Source: Larimichthys crocea
Lineage: Eukaryota; Chordata; Actinopteri; Sciaenidae
Length of the DNA: 64,000 bases
Assembly (NCBI RefSeq): GCF_000972845.2
Contig: NC_040033.1
Location: 1,168,344 to 1,232,343 of the forward strand
Direction: 5' to 3'
Shown: piece by piece, positions 41,401 to 54,300 of the stretch
Position numbering within the stretch: position 1 is the first letter of the stretch
How the letters are laid out: every line of letters begins with the position of its first letter
Notes under the pieces: generated by a model
What the model was told of the DNA's origin: nothing
Database searches by the model: none
The model's input: only the letters and a program-made list of their open reading frames with translations
Made by a program: the position numbers and the translations under genes

Positions 41401-44400
41401 GTAATTAAAAGCGTGGTGGAGAGAATGGCTTCAAAGGTCATTGCTGGTAAACACGGGAGGAGAATGCAGACCAGTTTTTCAAAATAAAGGTAGATTATCT
41501 CCCCGACTTCGTTAAATATTGTTTGCAATATAAAATTCCTCTGAATCATTTCAGAGGAAACCAATTAGCATAGCGTAATATACAATGTAGACAGAGGAGA
41601 GAAATATGGACTTGTGTGGAGTTTCATGTAAAAATTCTGATATGAACAACTTGAAAAACAACTTTGTAGACGAGGACTGAAGTCGACTTAATCAAACCAC
41701 AAACATTTTGTGCTAATTACATTTGTTTCAGGCAACTCGCTGAAATACTTTTTTTAAATCTGCCACTTTCTCTAAATGATTCAGGGATAAACTCGTTGCC
41801 AACAACTCTCGGGGAGTCTCTGGATTATTGCCATGAGTGATTTTTATAATGCTCGGCCATAGATTTGTCTTCATTAACAACCATTATTGCATATTTATGC
41901 TCAGCATTTCTCTCCTTTTAGTTTTTTAGTTTGGCTGCTAATGAGAAAAAAAAAACGAGGGATGTAACATTTAATGAACACATTGATCACCCGAGTCATG
42001 TTGGTATAAATATTGATAAAGATTTTGAGCAGTGGCTGCTTCTGAACAGCGTCTGAATCTTTTTCACAGTAAAGGTACGTTTCTCACATAAACTGTGGGG
42101 ATGTTTTTTAAAACTGTCAACTTGAATTCTCAACTTAGATATTTCTGATATTGGGTCTCGCTGCATAATTTACATAATTTAGCAACAATCATGCAGTTTT
42201 CTCAGCATTTTGTGGTTTTACCTGAAATGAGCAGAACAGAGTTCAGCACCTGAAGTTTATTTCATTTTGTTTTTAAATTAGTCAGACACTTAATTTGTCG
42301 CACTTGATTGGAAGATTGAGATTGTGATAAGACTTATAATAAGTTTGAAGCAGGGGTTGTATTATATTCACTCTAATAAGTAATTTTCCCGATGCACTCT
42401 GTTTTTGACAATGTTAGTCTTTGTAGTTTATTAAAAATTTGCATTTATTAGGAATATATAGTTATGCTCATACATTTTACATACCCCTGGCAGGATTTGG
42501 TGCACTGATCATGATGAAAATCTTTCTTTTAGTTAGGGATAGTGGTCAGATGAAGCCATTTATTATCTTCTTTTTTAAAAATGATTATTACCAAAGTTGG
42601 ACTTTATGGTCACAACCACAAACACTATGTTTGGAGAGAAGTGGAGCATGGAGGTGGATCTCTGATGTTTTAGAGGTGCATGAGCTACAACGGCACAAAA
42701 TTGATGGAAAGATGAAAGCAGCATTCTATCAGAAAATATTGGAGGACAATTTGAATTCATCAGCCCTGAAAGCCGTACATGAGACCCACATGACATCCTA
42801 AACACAAGGCAGAGTCAACCCTCCAGGGGCTCCAGCAGAAGAAAGAGAAGTTTCAAGGGTGGCCATCACAGTCTACTGACCTCAGTATCATATCATATCT
42901 GTTAAATATAAATATCACACACAACACACTCCAGAAACACAATACTCCACAGATGATTTTGTCCGTGTCATCAGGGTTTCTCAGCTCGAGGCTGAGACTT
43001 CACATTTATAACACATAGAGAGTTTTTGGGACATGACTCATACCAGCGACTAAAAGTCAGGATAGCTCCACCTTGGCTGGTTTATTTTTGACCACATTTA
43101 AAAAAATCTGTCCCTCACAAGTACAATAACTTCATGGAAGTGGTTCGCTTAATTCACTGGAGTACCTCTTAAAAGTGTCAAAGATAATGGCACGTATCCA
43201 TTAGTAGGAACTAAAGATGACGATAATAAATGATTGAAGCATTAATGTCACAATGACAGGTTCATCTCTGTACTTCCGCGGTCGCACTATTTGCGTCTTT
43301 ATAAACTTGAACGCGTCTCTGATGCTTCAGTAAACGGTTGCAGAGCAGCTCATGATCCAGCGTGTTCACTGGGGTTGTTTTCTAACCCATCCACGAGAGA
43401 CGGCTGATTTTGGAATTTTGAAGCATTCAGATCAAGAGGAACCGTTCTCCCAGCGAATTACCTTGATCTGTTCTCCCCGGGGTTGGAGGTGTATAAAGAC
43501 AAAGCTGTGAAATATACTCAGGGCACACCAAGAATAACTGGCTCTCTGAAATGTCAAAATCTGTTGGGGGGGTGGAACAGCTTTACCCCTCTGGTTGTAC
43601 CTGTGTTGCTCCTGAAACTTAACTTTTGTCTCCTGTTGTTCAAGCGGAGAAAACAAGGCACTCAGTGCAAATAGTTCTAATCAACTAAAGAAGGTAGTGG
43701 CCTCTATCTTTAGTGGATAGAACAAATCACTGCAGACGGTCACTTACCTACTGGTGACATCTCAGGGACACTGGCCCTATACGGTCCCTCCAGGAACTTT
43801 GGCTCATTGTCGTTGATGTCTTGAACCTTGATTACGAATTCTGATTCAGGCTCTAAGGGCCTATTGGTGTTGATGTCAACAGCCTGGGCGCGGAGCGTGT
43901 AGTAAGGCTTCTCCTCCCTGTCGAGGCTCCTTAAGGCATGGATGTCCCCCGTTGTTTGGTCAATTGTGAAAATGGAGCCGGCCCCGTCCCCCGAGAGAGT
44001 GTACTTCACCGCACTGTCCCCCTTATCGAGGTCAGTGTGCAGCTGGAAGACAAAAAAGAGGAAAAAAAAGACAGGTTGAGTGCAAACATTGGCACAGATA
44101 ATGATTCATTGAAAGCACTGGGGAAGAGCTGTCAAAGAACACTACTTCACAAAGACAGTCAAGGAAACTGACTGCGCATCAAAGAGCAAATTCACGTCTC
44201 ATGTCAGATCTGCAAAACACTAAGTCATGGGAAAAATGAAATGATCGTACGTTCAGAACGTTTCACAGATTAATGAGGCTAAATCTCTCATAAATAATGT
44301 ATTCTCTCTCTGCAGTGATAGCTTTTCAACATCATGGACCCATCTCTACTCAGGCATGACTCCGAAACGTTCTCTTAAGTGAGATAGGAGGTTGTTTTCT

Positions 44401-45336
44401 CGTCCTTTTAAAGTGGCAAAGATCAGACTGGAGGTAAATACTCCAATTTTGAATGCCTTCATCTGACGGCGTAGGTCTGTGACCAGATAACTCTCATCAC
44501 AATTCAAAAACATCCGACTCCAGCCAGAGAACATCTTTGTTAATATAGATCCAGAGCAATGGCAGCTCTCTTTGCACAAGGCAAACACATTGTGGGCTGG
44601 TGGCAGAGAAGCTTATTGACATAGTTGTGTTTACCTCCCTTGGGAGATCAGCCATACAGTTCAAATCCTTTTAAATATTTAAGGTTCTAATGCAACGTGA
44701 TCATCATCATGGATTTTTCTTTTTTCTTTCCTTTTTATCAATGCCGTGGAGTTTTTCACCAACAGCGGTTAACAGCAGCGACTATTCCAGCCGACAAGAA
44801 CAGATATTTTAAGCACTGAAGCAGAGGCAGGACCTGCTCGCTCTGGGCAAGATGGATTAATTTTTCTTTATTAAAAACTTCCATAACCTGCGTCCAATTC
44901 TTCACTTTATGGCTGCTTTTCTAGCACTGCTGAAACAGGATGGACATGCTGACTTCTTTGGTTGCTTTCGGATGAAAAACTGTAATAATTTGAGTTCTGG
45001 GAACTATTACTCTCCTGTAATCACATTCTGATTTATCAGCCTGGTATCCTAAAGGAATTATAGCCATAATGGTCAATTTATGATGATTCACAATCCATGT
45101 GCAAAGCATGAAATTGTGTGCCCTATATGAGGATATAAAGGTGGATGTAACATGTGCAACTTTCACGCTGGTGACCGCAGTTTGAAGAAATTCATATTTA
45201 CGCTTTTATCAACCATAACCATGACCTTTCCCTATCCTCATCCAAATGTTTCCATAACCACATCCTAACAATGTTTGCAAATCTTAACCATACCGTAGCT
45301 TTCAAACGGCTGCACACACTGTCACTCTCTCTTATT

Positions 45337-45385
<49 letters not shown>

Positions 45386-48300
45386 AATTTAGTCTGTTTT
45401 ACCCCACTGGAAAATATTAAGATATCATTTGCACATAACTAATTTGCAATCTGAATCTCCATGGTAGCAGCAGCCATGGGGAGAGGAGAGAGAGGAAAGA
45501 AATTGAGATACAGTCATAAATTCTCTGCAGTTTACGGTTCAAAACAACCCAAGACACACAAGCACACAAACACTCACCGGGTGTAATTGGTGATTCAGTG
45601 CAAATTGCCCAGTTCACGCAAGCATAGCACGGCATAAAAATGGTCTCACCCTTGGGTTCATTATTCGTTCACTATTCAAATGAATGAGAATATTTTTAGT
45701 ACATAACCCTTGTTGGTTGACAACTAGGTCCCATAACATTTTATGCAATGAGCACAAAATCTGAAATGTAGATTACGTGTTGTTCATGAAAATAATGAGA
45801 ACAATATGCTGCTCAATCTGACAATAAAGCAGACTGCAAACTAAACTCTATTTGTCTTTACTCAGCAAATAGAGCGATGAGGTTACCTTGTAAGTTTGGG
45901 TGTGAGCATTCTGCTTATTTTTTAGGGAATCTTTACACAAATGGTGAAGACGACAGATGGAAAGTGATACATGCATGCAGGCTGCGTGTGAGGCAAAGGG
46001 TTAACATAATTATTATCAGACTAATGTAATTGCTATGATACCCAAGTTTAATGATGCATCACTTTAAGCCTATGATTGACAACTGGCAAGTGTTGATGAA
46101 GCTTCCCGCCTCCTTCCTTCCTAGTGTTCTTCCTTGTTTCCTTGCAGGCCGAGCTTGTCTCTCTGTGTTTGGGAGGAGGCGTGGCCTCTGGTTCCCCTCC
46201 TCCACCTGCCTGATTACCACACCTGTGCCTCATCAACCAAATGCTGCATAAAACCCCGGCTCGAACACCGATTCAGCCAGATCAGTGGTAGTTTAGTCTC
46301 CTCTTGTGGGAACAGTGCTACCTTTAAGTTTTTGGACTAACTCTCAGGAAAACCTCCATCATGGCAGCTCCTGCTTTGTTTGTCTGCAAGCCTGCACTCT
46401 GGGATTACTGTCACCACCTTCTTCCCTGTGTTGCAAATAAACTTTTAAAAATGAGACTTGAGTCTGCTCCCAGTCTCATCAACAGAGATAAAAGTCACTT
46501 TGTGATGAACGTGTCCAGGATTCTTGTGGCCTTGTGGAGTTTCTCAGGCCTCAGCTACTTTTTGAGGGATCTTGGCCCACCATTTTATAGCCCTGCTACA
46601 AAGAGACAGAACAAGGAAATGTTGAGTTTCTAACCTTCAAGGGGAAACACTTTGCCAAGACTGTAAAGAAGCAGTTAAAAGGAAAAGGGCTTGAGGCATT
46701 TTGAGGCTGGTCGCATGAGCTGCACAGGAGGGCAGCTAGCTGAAAGAAGATGCCAGGTCTTAGCACTTTTGATGGACTATGTAAGACTGATGTGAAGCTG
46801 AAACAAAACCATTTGATTATGGGAGCTTCAATCAACCTGGAAATGGAACCAGCTTATTGCAATGTGGAGGTGCTCACCTGGACATGTGAAGCACACTTTG
46901 GATGGATGGCACTGAGGTGAACTTCAGTCGACATCTCCAGTTACTCCTGGTGTCAGCATGGACAGTGATGGAGTTACCTGTGTGGCGTATGGAGGTAGGA
47001 TGCGATTCTGTTTTGTTCCATCTCGTGGTGCTCGGAGGCCGCCGTGCCTTTTGTCTGTTTTAATTTGTGCCGCTTAGTCAAAGTATTAATTATTTTTGCT
47101 GTTGGCTGCTGTGTTTTATTAGCTTGCTCTCTCTTTGAGTGAGTGCTTGTGAGTGCATTTAGGGCCCGGGTGATAATTCATTGCAATTTCTTGACTTTTA
47201 GTGGATTTGTACGTTGATAAATTGATTCAAATTAAATAAATTATTCGACTAAATGATGTTGTCTAAGTTATAATTAACTTAGAGACGGTTTGCAGGTTGT
47301 CTGATGCAGTGCAGTGGAAGTTTATTGCGTTCAACATCAATTTCATTTGACGCATGACGATACAACTTGGAAAAATATTCTAATTTAAATTGGGATGCTT
47401 TTTTTTTTTCAAACATTGCTTAGTCTCGTGTGTTTGTCAGGGTGTGCACATGTATTTGAGAAGTGGCATACTATTTTCTAGTTTATTAATTCTGCTTTAT
47501 GCTATGCTGTTTGGCTGCTGTGTCATTATGCTTTTGTTAATTCTGTGTGCTGTGAATTATGTCCTGATTACAAATCTTGTACCGCAGTGTATGATTGTAT
47601 GATGCTTTCCATTAACGACATCTTTTGCAACATGTTGTGAATCTTAGAAATGACTTCATACAAACAAAAAAATACACATGCCATTATGGACTGGATGGCA
47701 GATTTGTTGCACAGCAATGTAGGTCATCAATATATTCTATGTTCGATTCTGTGCTGCTTGGCCACCGTGCCATGATACAAGTGTTGGTCGCAGTACCAAC
47801 TCGTCTTTGTGCACTGTATGTCATGGTTTGCTCCCACCTGCTGTGGGGGTGTTGAAGACGGTTGTTTTTTTGTGTATTAATCACTGTAATCTTTTCTTAC
47901 TTATGCCATCAGACACATTTGGGAAATCGGTGTGATTCAGTAATTATTAATCAACACATGGTCAGGGATGGAGAGCAGAAACTTGTTTTTCCTCCATTAC
48001 TTTTAGGCTGTTTTTATGTAGCACTTACTCGCCTCTGTGTGTTACATAGACGGCTACACTTGCTTTTTGTATCTGGTTTTGAAAAAAACAGTTAATCTGT
48101 GCAGAGAGCCCCGCTCTGTAATTAAAGTGCCTCCATCAGAAAAATAGTTGGATGTACTTATTTGAGCAGTAATGATCATATTATCTTTCATCCTGTGGTT
48201 TTGTGAAATGGCACGTCTGAAGTTGAGTCTGCAGAGCAATAATTACTCGCACAAAATCAGCAATATTATTAAACCTCGTTTTTAGCAATACAAACTTTTT

Positions 48301-51300
48301 CATTTGTAAATTGGAGATATACTAGATATGGATTTGTGGGTACTAGCCAGAGATAAACAAAATTCAATCATCCAGCAATTGCATTTTTCACTTGAGCCAA
48401 ATGAAAAGGGAACAATTTCTTGTGGGCCGTTCGGCTGCCAGCAGCATGGTTTAAGAGTGCTGTTGCCCTCAGGTGCTCCCCAGAAGCCAATGCTTCCATG
48501 TTTTCCAGTCATTAATAAAACACTGTACATTCCAGCGCCCTGTGTTTTAGTCAGTAACAGGGGACCTGCTTTCTGTAGCTGTTCATTTATTATCTATTTT
48601 GTTTCCTATTGTTTTGTAATCCTGTAATCTTTTGCAATCCATCCGCATAGAGTCCTTTTGTACAAGATCATCTCGAGATTTTACTGTTGTGGACTTTCAA
48701 ACAGTTAGATCCTCTTTAGACAGATTAAATGACAATACAGTCTCATTGATAGGCATGATCAAAGTTTCTCTTTTCTCTTGTGGCATACCAGAGAGAACAG
48801 AGCGGCAGATTGCAAACGGTGTACTCATAGTAGGGTCCACCATCTTTTGCTAGTTACATCTAGTCAAAGAAATCACATCACTGACAGAAAACACACAAGG
48901 GTGCACACAACAGCATAAAGACACATGTCCAGTCTTGTGCAATCCCCTACAAATCACCTGCAACGAGCACTGCAGCAAAAAAAATAAAAAATAAAAAATA
49001 CTGAGCATTTTTAATGATGCGCAGTTTGTTATTGTGATTGCATTATGTTACAAGATGCCACCGGCTGCCGATGGACAAAATAAGAAACGTCTCACAACGA
49101 AGTCGAGACCTCGTGGAGCTGAATCGACAGCTTCCTGACACTCTCAAAAATTAAGCTTCGTAAGCAGCAGTTGTCAAGGCAATTGTTTTGGATTGCAGAC
49201 TTTTTTTTTTTTTAGGTGTCCATGATAGTTTCCATCATATGTACCGCTGCACTGCGAGACAGATTGACGGAAAGTGACAGTGATTAATTACTACGATAAC
49301 TGCAGTCCTAGTAATGATCAACAGAAAATCTGTTTATTAATCAAGGCAGGATTGGGCATAGTACTCCGTAATGTGTCTTCTACTGAATAAATTATCGCTT
49401 TGTATTTATGATTAATAGGGTGTTTGCATTCTGTTGTTCTTTGACTGACAAGAAAGGGAGAGAGAGGAAAAAAAAAACTTATTTAGGAGCATATTTTTCA
49501 CATTTGCAGTTTATTCAATCAAGTACCCGGGAGAGGCACCTGCAATTCGATTCAGAACTAGCACAATTAAAGATGAAAAAGAAATGCTAATGCAAGAACA
49601 GACACATTGCCCCATTAATTATAAGTGAAAGTTGACTGATATTAATTAAAAATTCCATTAGTCTAACAATGGTGATCAATTATATAAAAAGATTCATTAA
49701 TAGGGAGGCAGACAAGGGCATCTTTTTTAACTACAAAACACTCATTAGGCTCAATAGACAAGAGGCAGAATCACAGACACAACCTGAACAGTCTGTCAAA
49801 GGAAAATAAGTAATTTTTCTAAAGAGGCGGAAAAAATTATGGGTTCCTTTCTTGCATTTGTTTCCAATTTAGAACACATGAACTAACAAAACTGAGTCTA
49901 TGCATGCAGAATTCAAATCATGGCATTGTATCTCCAAAAGCAAACAGCTAGGGCAGAAGAATGACTGAATGAGAGCCGGCTCATGCAGACAGCATGATGA
50001 TATGCCGTCATGTTACGGTGCGAGCGTCTTTACACTCCATTTTTTATGATGAGCATAATTTGCAAGATGCTCTGTGCTTGGAACCAGTTGACATGGTGGC
50101 TATAAAAAGAAACAGGTAGTGCGAGGGAACTGAAAAAAGATTCCTGTTGCCATCCAAACTCACCATCTGTTTGAGTAATTATGTTTGCGTTCTTGATTTT
50201 TCTCTCTTTCTTACGGATGACTGCTTCAGAGATGCCAAGAAGCACTGTTAAACGCTCTGCATTTACATTTCAAACATTTAGTTAAACGCTTTCGTCAAAT
50301 GAATGTCTCGGCGATCGTCGAACCAGGTCAGAATACCGCTTAACCTCATTTTGTCAGGATTTACGGCTTTTATGGACACGCATTAGATATCGCAGGGTTC
50401 GAAGCTGTGACCCATAATTTCCCACTGTGGTGTCTGGAACATTTGAGGCAATGCAGATGGCCAGTCAGTGCATCAGCGGTGTTGTCAAAACAAGTATCGG
50501 CAGGCCCATTACTCATGTCCCATCAGTACAAAATACTGCTATTGACTGTAGCTGCACAACTACTGATACAAATTGGGAAAAGCTGTCGTCCATCTGTACT
50601 GGCTGTGGAATATTCACGATCTCCGACTAGTGATTGTGCTTTATAGGGGATTCATGGCTCAGAGAGAGGGTGGTGTTCCCTCTTACTTTCAGCCTTTTGC
50701 AGCACATGGTCCCTCATTGGCTATGCAGTAAACCCTGCATATTGATTAATTTGAGTGATTTCAGAGGAGAATGTAACCAACCTCTGTAGAAAATGCTGTA
50801 ATTGGATTTCTGCAACCGGGATTACGTGGAGCTCCTCTCAGGAATGCATATAGAAACCCACGACTCTTTTGCTGAAAGCGAGTCGACATTGTTCCTTGAA
50901 TGGCGCAGCAATCCCACGCCAGCGTTTACATTTACAAATCAGTAAGCGTTCTGAAAAGGGGTTAGCGTGTTCTTGTTCTTCTCGTCTTTAAATGCAATTA
51001 AATAGCTGCGCCGAGCCAAGTACGACTTTTTTCTGAATATTTGACAAAATGGAGAAATCTAGACTTTATTTTTATTGTTTTGTTTCATATTGGTGTCCCC
51101 ATCCATCTACAACACCAGTGACACACATCGCAGCAATTGTACCTGCTCCCGGTGGTTGTAATTGTAATTTATGATGAAAGGACAGCTACTTAGATGTTTT
51201 TAACTTATACAATGTTTATTTATTACATGTCTTGAGGGCACTTCCCTTTATTGCTGTTTTCCTGAGACTGGCAGGGTAAGGTAAAGTTCAGGTTAATGTA

Positions 51301-54300
51301 TAAACAGAGGGATTTCAGAACAGAATGAGTCAGGGACAGGTCAGAGAGGTGACACCTAGATTGGGGACATACTGGCTACTCATTAGGGGATATGTTGAAG
51401 AAAGCTGTTTAAATGCATTATATGCAAATTGACTGTTAACAATTTACAGGGGTTGAGACAGCCCATCTTCAGGAAAATGTATAAGAACCAACTGTCAACG
51501 CTCCTCAGGGAGCCTTTTCTCTGTAACCCCTTTAGTGTGTCTCACTGTGAAACGCTCCTCTTGTACAAGAACAATAAATTCAACTTGGATGTTTTGAATC
51601 TGATGCTCCTTATTTAAGGGGTTTTCTTTAAAATTTACCATAACAGACTCATGTTGTCTTTAAATCCTTGCATTGTCCTATCAATATATACCAATCCTGT
51701 TTATACTGTAGTACTATATCTGCATAACTAATATAAGCTGTGTCTTATTTAGAAGTACGTGCTATAGACGAAAATTATAAATCAAGACACCTACAGTATT
51801 TTCTCTATGGTAGGTTTTATATTAGTTATATGATGAGTTGAACATTTTCATAGAAAGCTCCAGTCACATGTGTCACCTTATAGGCTATCAGAATGAATCC
51901 CCCCGATGGGCAGCAGAGAAAGTTGTTTGAAAAAGGCTTACTTTGTGCTGTAGTGCCCCCTTTCAATCCTTTCAAGGAAACATTATCAGCTATGAGCCAC
52001 CACTTTCCTGCTGAAGTCGTCTTCTTGTCCAATCCATCTATTTCTTATCCATGTTATCTAATGCACAGACATGAACAAGTGTCTTGTCCTGCATCTCACC
52101 TTGTTGAATGAGCGATATTTCTTGGCATACATTATAAACATGTCCCCTTTACTGGTGCCAAAGGGCCGTTTGTGGTAGATTTATTGTACTTTGTGAATAA
52201 ATTGATTCTGATCCATATTTAACGCTGGGTTACCCTTTAAGCAAGACATAGACAATATATTACACCCATCAGAATTCATGCTGCATGCTGTTAATCAGAG
52301 CAAATCATTCCATTGGTGCTTTGTATCCATCCCTGGCCCACTGCTGTCTTGAATTTATTTTTATGCCGCTATTCATTATTAGGTCTGAGACTACCCTTCA
52401 ATCCAACAACCATTCAACCGCTGTCCTACCGACCGCGTTGTGAGGTGACATACTGGCACTATGTTGGCATGGCGGTACGCTTGTAGGTGGTTCCAAGTTT
52501 ACGCATTGTCAGGCCACTGCCATGTCATACCCCATCACAACTGCTGGATGCGTGGTACGCTTTCGCAGGTAGTCCGTGCGCCGGTGAGCTGCTGATGGAA
52601 AGAAAACACTATGTCAAAATGCTGCGAGCTTATTATAGCTGATCGATATTGGCTCGCGAGCCATTTCTTTGCTGCTGACAGCTCGGAGCTCGGTATCTGC
52701 GTCGTGTCATGCCTCAGTCAGGTAATAGGGATGGAGGCTGGGAAAAAAAATGCACACATACACACATGAAGCTATACTCGTAGGTATATGTAGGGATGTT
52801 TGTGTGTGAGGGGGAGAGCAGGAGGATGGGGATGCATATAGCCTTGGGTGTGTCAAAACTGTTGAGTTGTATTCACCTCTGAAGCTGTATTAGCGCAATT
52901 CAGTACATCTCACCTTAAACAGGCAGTCATCAGCAGACAACTACATCCACTGTCCGCAAATGGAAGTTTGCAACCATGGACTTTTACCTGGTGATGGTGA
53001 AGTTCCCAAAAAACGCATGTTCTCATATGAGGGTACCTCTTGCATAGCAAATACCATGGCGTAAGAATTTTTTTTTTGACATATCACATTAATGTACATG
53101 ATTGTTATTGATCTCAGAGACTGGGGTTAGGCCTTGATTCCCATTTCTCATATCACACTTGATTAAACAATATAGTGATATTGATACAACATACAGAATG
53201 CAATTTTCTACCCAGAATCACAACAGTATTGCCCATCAATGTCAAGGAACTAATGGAAAATGTTGACCACGGTAGTAAGTGATACTGATTGGGGCATTAG
53301 CACACCGTTTGGAAATATGATCCAGGCAATTCAGGAGAAAAGTCCATTACCCATGAGGACCAAATATATGAGAAATATTACTTTGGCAGGACAGACGAAT
53401 AGCATCATTAGCTTTTATTTCAGCTGTTCTCTTCAGAATTTCTCGCAACATTCATCATCAACATACATTACAATTGTAAATGCCCTCAACCTCTTAATAT
53501 GTTCTAACGAGCGGCGCACCTCATGCGTGAGCGCAATCCTTTTACATTACTTTGCATTTGACGGCGAATTACTTGAGCAACACATTCCTGGATTAATTCA
53601 GGGATAAAAGATTATGGATTGAGTATTTCATAGGGTGTATATGTAGGTTTCATAGGGTGCATCTGAACATAAATATATCTGTGCGCTGGAATGCCCATTA
53701 GCGTAGAAGTGTATTCACACTAGAGTCCAGGGTCATCTAATTGCTGATACATGTACTCGTGTGCCACGTTCCTCGTCTCAGTGATTGCAGTATTGTTGTG
53801 TCAAACAATGAGTTACCGCATTAGACACGCTGCATGGACGTCACGGAAAGATCGACAAGATCATTGTACGGCACTTGGCTCCGGCTCTGCATGTAGTAGC
53901 TGAATTAGACCTCTGCACAGAACGGTGCGGAGCAACCTGTGCAGCCTGTGATTTTGGAGTCAATGTCAATTAACCGCTGGCTTGCAGTAAGCCTCACTGA
54001 AGTATTTTACATCAGTGGCTATCATCATCACAGTGTGTAAACAGGTGTACTGCTTTTATACGGGCCTTTTGGGTTTTCAAACATTTTACAGCTGAATTCC
54101 AAAGCATTTAAAGTGAAATATATTTAACAACATGGAATACACTAACACTACTAAGGCTGGTAAATCCCATACAGTCAGATGATGGAATCTCTCTTTGTTG
54201 TGCCGGCTGCATAAGTCTTGTGGAAGAGGTTTTTTATGCCCTTCTTATAGGTCCTCATTGAAAGATTAAATTGCGGGCCCCACATCAGTAATAAATCTCC

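Larger units (their letters stand above)
40290..43747 (-). other. cdh12: cdh12 intron 2 (3.5 kb)
   Basis: Bounded by donor GTAAGT at 43747 and acceptor CCCGCAG at 40290. Contains the Tc1-like relic at about 42455-42900; otherwise unremarkable AT-rich sequence. Confidence 0.85.
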
